A DNA stretch of 64,000 nt from Streptomyces sp. NBC_01264 (GTDB taxonomy: Bacteria > Actinomycetota > Actinomycetes > Streptomycetales > Streptomycetaceae). Within the stretch, counting starts at the first letter, position 1. Every line of letters begins with the position of its first letter. Below, piece by piece: positions 61,624 through 64,000 of this stretch. The notes beneath the pieces were generated by a model that made no database searches, had not been told where the DNA came from, and worked only from the letters and a program-made list of their open reading frames with translations. Made by a program: the position numbers and the translations under genes. The stretch is taken from contig NZ_JAPEOX010000001.1 of NCBI RefSeq assembly GCF_026340675.1, positions 2,170,001-2,234,000 of the forward strand, in the 5' to 3' direction.

Positions 61624-62670
61624 TCACTCGTCGGGGTCGGCCCGCTCCAGCGCCGGCCGCAAACCGGGCTCCGATTCGGTCAGCAGGTAGTCCGCGACGG
61701 CGGTGTCGGTGACCAGGCTCGTCACGAGCCCCGAGCGCAGCACCGCACCGATCGCGGACGCCTTGCGCAGCCCGCCGGCGATGGCGACGACCTCGGGGAT
61801 CCGGCGCAGCCGGTCGGCCTCCACGGTGATGCACCGCTCGCCGAGGTCCCGCCCGACCCGACGCCCTTCGGCGTCGAACAGATGGGCCGACATCTCGGCC
61901 GCGACGCCCAGCGAGGCGTAGTGCGCCCGCTCCTCGTCGCTCAGCATGTCGTGGACGGTGGAGATGCCCGGCTCCCAGGACCCGATGGAGACGGCGGCGA
62001 CCGTCACCTTGTCGAAGTACTCGAAGGCCCGCGCGATCCCCGTCTGGTTGCGCAGGGCCGCCGCGGTGGCCGGATCGGGCAGCAGCATCGGCGCGTAGAT
62101 CGGGTGGGCGTCGCCGCCCGACACCTGCGCGGCCCTGCGCACGGCCTCCACGGACCCGCGCTCGGCCGTACCGGCGTCGTACACGCCCGTCAGCTGGACG
62201 ACCGTGCACGGAGGCAGCCGGTGCAGGGAGGCGGCCATGTGGATGGTGGAGCGACCCCAGGCCAGGCCCAGTACGTCGCCTTCGTTGACGAGCTCGCCCA
62301 GCAGATCGGCGGCCACGGCACCGAGGTTCTCGGGGTCCGGCGCGTCCTCGGTCGCATCGGCCGGGGACTCGACGACCACGGCGTGCCGCAGCCCGTACCG
62401 GGCGCGCAGCGCGTCGGACCGCTCCGCGTCCAGCTCCGCCGGTACGCGGATCTCGATGCGTACGAGGTCGCGCTCCAGGGCGGTCTCCAGGACCCGGGCC
62501 ACCTTGAAGCGGCTCACGCCGAACTCCTCGGCGATCTGGATCTTGGACTTCCCCTCCAGGTAGAAGCGGCGCGCCATGGCCGCCGCCTGCACCAGCTCCG
62601 CGGGTCCCATCCGCAGGGCTGACCGTCCCGCCGACATTGCAGACACCGCGTTCTCCTCACTGCTGTTCAC
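61624..62670 (-). CDS. SorC-family sugar-binding transcriptional regulator
   Basis: A 348-residue regulator: N-terminal helix-turn-helix (KSKIQIAEEFGVSRFKVARVLE, about 41-62) and a C-terminal sugar-phosphate-binding domain (about 85-340) with LGLAWGRSTIHMAASL and the VAIAGGLRKASAI loop. It lies 105 bp downstream of rpe and may respond to a pentose phosphate. The start could also be the ATG at 62637. Confidence 0.9.
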   Translation of the reverse strand: MNSSEENAVSAMSAGRSALRMGPAELVQAAAMARRFYLEGKSKIQIAEEFGVSRFKVARVLETALERDLVRIEIRVPAELDAERSDALRARYGLRHAVVVESPADATEDAPDPENLGAVAADLLGELVNEGDVLGLAWGRSTIHMAASLHRLPPCTVVQLTGVYDAGTAERGSVEAVRRAAQVSGGDAHPIYAPMLLPDPATAAALRNQTGIARAFEYFDKVTVAAVSIGSWEPGISTVHDMLSDEERAHYASLGVAAEMSAHLFDAEGRRVGRDLGERCITVEADRLRRIPEVVAIAGGLRKASAIGAVLRSGLVTSLVTDTAVADYLLTESEPGLRPALERADPDE

Positions 62671-62775
62671 ACCATCGTGTTCACACTCTCGACTCGCCGT
62701 TCATCCTGTCAGATCCGACGGCCGTTGATCAGCCTGGACAGCTCCCGTTCACCGAGCTGTTCACCAAGCCTTGTT

Positions 62776-63462
62776 TCAGTGGTTGCAAGCCCAGGGCGCA
62801 GCAGCGATCGCCGCACCCGCCTGGTCACGCAGCGTGCGAACGGCTGCCGCCGGATCGACCGCTCCGTATACGGCGCTGCCCGCGACGAACACGTCCGCGC
62901 CGGCCTCCGCGCACCGCTCGATGGTCGTGGCGGAGACGCCTCCGTCGACCTGCAGCCACAGCTCCAGACCGTGCCTGGAGATCAGCTCCCGGGTCCGGCG
63001 GATCTTGGGCAGCATGATGTCGAGGAAGGGCTGGCCGCCGAAGCCGGGCTCCACCGTCATGATCAGCAGCATGTCGAGCTCGGGAAGGATGTCCTCGTAC
63101 TGCTCGATGGGCGTCGCCGGCTTCAGCGCCATGGACGCGCGCGCCCCCTTGGCCCGGATCTCCCGCGCGAGCCGCACGGGGGCTGCGGCGGCCTCGGCGT
63201 GGAAGGTCACGGAACCCGCGCCGGCCTCGATGTACTGGGGGGCCCAGCGGTCGGGGTCCTCGATCATCAGGTGCAGATCGAGCGGGATGTCCGTAGCCCG
63301 GCTCAGCGACTCCACGACCGGCACGCCGAGGGTGAGGTTCGGGACGAAGTGATTGTCCATGACGTCGACATGCAGCCAGTCGGCCCCCTGAACGGCCTTC
63401 GCCTCCTCGGCGAGCCGGGCGAAGTCGGCGGACAAGATGCTGGGATTGATCTGAACGGCCAT
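62776..63462 (-). CDS. rpe: Ribulose-phosphate 3-epimerase
   Basis: A 228-residue TIM-barrel enzyme interconverting ribulose-5-phosphate and xylulose-5-phosphate. Metal ligands and catalytic Asp: [12 protein letters not shown] and LHLMIEDP; phosphate-binding loops [12 protein letters not shown] and LQVDGGV. Start at 63462 ([14 protein letters not shown]). Normal length for the family. Core metabolic gene; marks the right edge of the accessory block. Confidence 0.95.
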   Translation of the reverse strand: MAVQINPSILSADFARLAEEAKAVQGADWLHVDVMDNHFVPNLTLGVPVVESLSRATDIPLDLHLMIEDPDRWAPQYIEAGAGSVTFHAEAAAAPVRLAREIRAKGARASMALKPATPIEQYEDILPELDMLLIMTVEPGFGGQPFLDIMLPKIRRTRELISRHGLELWLQVDGGVSATTIERCAEAGADVFVAGSAVYGAVDPAAAVRTLRDQAGAAIAAAPWACNH

Positions 63463-63512
63463 GCCCCAAGCGTGCCATGCCGTCGACGGCTTCCGGCCAC
63501 TACCCCGGAAGT

Positions 63513-63533
63513 GGGGGGTGGGGGTGGGGAGGG
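63513..63533 (+). other. G-quadruplex motif 1
   Basis: Runs of 6, 5, 4 and 3 G separated by single bases (T, T, A), 51 bp upstream of the rpe start on its template strand. Confidence 0.6.
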
Positions 63534-63595
63534 CGGTGGTGGGGTGACGGGTTGGGGGCTTGCGCTGCGGGGTGGGCGGGGCGTTGACAGGGTCC

Positions 63596-63620
63596 GGGGG
63601 GAGGAGGGGGGAGGGGCGGG
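63596..63620 (+). other. G-quadruplex motif 2
   Basis: Runs of 6, 6, 4 and 3 G with loops of 4, 1 and 1 bases. Confidence 0.55.
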
Positions 63621-63905
63621 CCGGTTGGCTGTGCGCAGCCCCCTCCGGCCGGTGGACATCCATGCACCGCCCCGGCAGGACCGTGAGCTCAGCCGGTACG
63701 GAGGCGCGGGGCGGTCAGAGCATCCAGGGCCGGGGGGCTGGACACCCTTCCCGTGACCGTCGACAGCCACTAGGAGCTAGAGGGGGATGAGGACGGCCTC
63801 AGGGTCGGGGGGCGCGACAGATCGCTACACACTCCCACTCGGCTAAGCGACTACCCACCGTCCGTGGCTGATCTAGAAGGGTGCGAGAGGGAGAGGTAAT
63901 CAAGT

Positions 63906-63935
63906 TTGACTAGCTGGGGTGGATGGTCCTACGGT
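63906..63935 (+). promoter_or_regulatory. Promoter giving a leaderless mRNA
   Basis: TTGACT (63906-63911), 18 bp, TACGGT (63930-63935), then 6 nt to ATG 63942. Transcription should start at the ATG. Confidence 0.55.
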
Positions 63936-63941
63936 CGGAGG

Positions 63942-64000
63942 ATGAGCGAGAAGCTGGCGGCAATACTCCCGTGCAGGTCCATCCCCGAGACAGTCGACTT
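63942..64000 (+). CDS. N-terminal fragment of an unidentified gene, cut by window end
   Basis: Nineteen codons from ATG 63942 (MSEKLAAILPCRSIPETVD) run off the window. No family can be assigned. Start is supported by the promoter placing transcription at the ATG; an in-frame-open alternative ATG lies at 63923 in another frame. Confidence 0.4.
   Translation, partial: MSEKLAAILPCRSIPETVD

Larger units (their letters stand above)
63463..63941. other. G-rich intergenic region with no detected gene
   Basis: 479 bp between divergent genes. The left 160 bp are G-rich on the plus strand and hold two G-quadruplex motifs; the right 150 bp have lower GC and contain the promoter of the next gene. Short open frames here have no recognisable domain. 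A TTGACA at 63584 has no clear -10 partner. Confidence 0.6.

Overview
The window looks like chromosomal DNA of a Streptomyces-type actinomycete. It has very high GC, GTG and ATG starts, many 4-nt start/stop overlaps, a WhiB-family protein, several flavin/F420-type luciferase-like monooxygenases, a LuxR-type large ATPase regulator and Streptomyces-style leader peptides. I saw no tRNA, rRNA, CRISPR array, intact insertion sequence or large biosynthetic megasynthase.

Layout. 0-10 kb: a DUF5995 gene, a zinc-ribbon-like hypothetical, a davB/davA-like lysine-to-5-aminovalerate pair, a small thioredoxin-fold protein behind a leader peptide, a GNAT enzyme, and a second leader peptide followed by three luciferase-like monooxygenases, then a WhiB-like protein. 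10-16 kb: an amino-acid permease with a co-transcribed Lrp regulator, divergent from a luciferase-like/SDR/SGNH hydrolase operon, then a repeat lipoprotein. TTGCGC half-sites cluster upstream of both the dav pair and the permease/luciferase divergence, which suggests one Lrp regulon. 16-25 kb: a LytTR response regulator, an acetate-type symporter and a LytS-like kinase (a carboxylate-sensing arrangement) with odd mini-ORFs, then a large LuxR ATPase that overlaps a convergent ECF sigma gene by 180 nt. 25-30 kb: a VOC protein, a CKX-like flavin oxidase, the GMP-reductase-like guaB1, and xdhC.

30-57 kb is the most unusual part: 24 genes on the minus strand (56.3 down to 32.6 kb) with no gap above 67 bp, closed by a strong hairpin. 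They encode carbonyl and sugar enzymes (three DJ-1/PfpI proteins, a ThDP enzyme, a GMC oxidoreductase, an aldehyde dehydrogenase, a molybdenum hydroxylase, an AGE-like epimerase, GlgX, four SnoaL-fold proteins). Mixed among them is a phosphatase/anti-sigma kinase/STAS partner-switching set with a ParA-like ATPase. A cyclic-nucleotide-domain histidine kinase sits near the operon end. A zinc finger plus response regulator/thioredoxin-reductase-like fusion is transcribed divergently from the operon start; I infer that kinase and fusion work together.

57-64 kb: an ABM-domain protein overlapping a truncated hemoglobin gene, an extracytoplasmic RNase with its barstar (whose tail is encoded by a dispersed repeat), a small hypothetical, a SorC regulator, rpe, a G-quadruplex-rich intergenic region, and the start of a gene cut by the window end.
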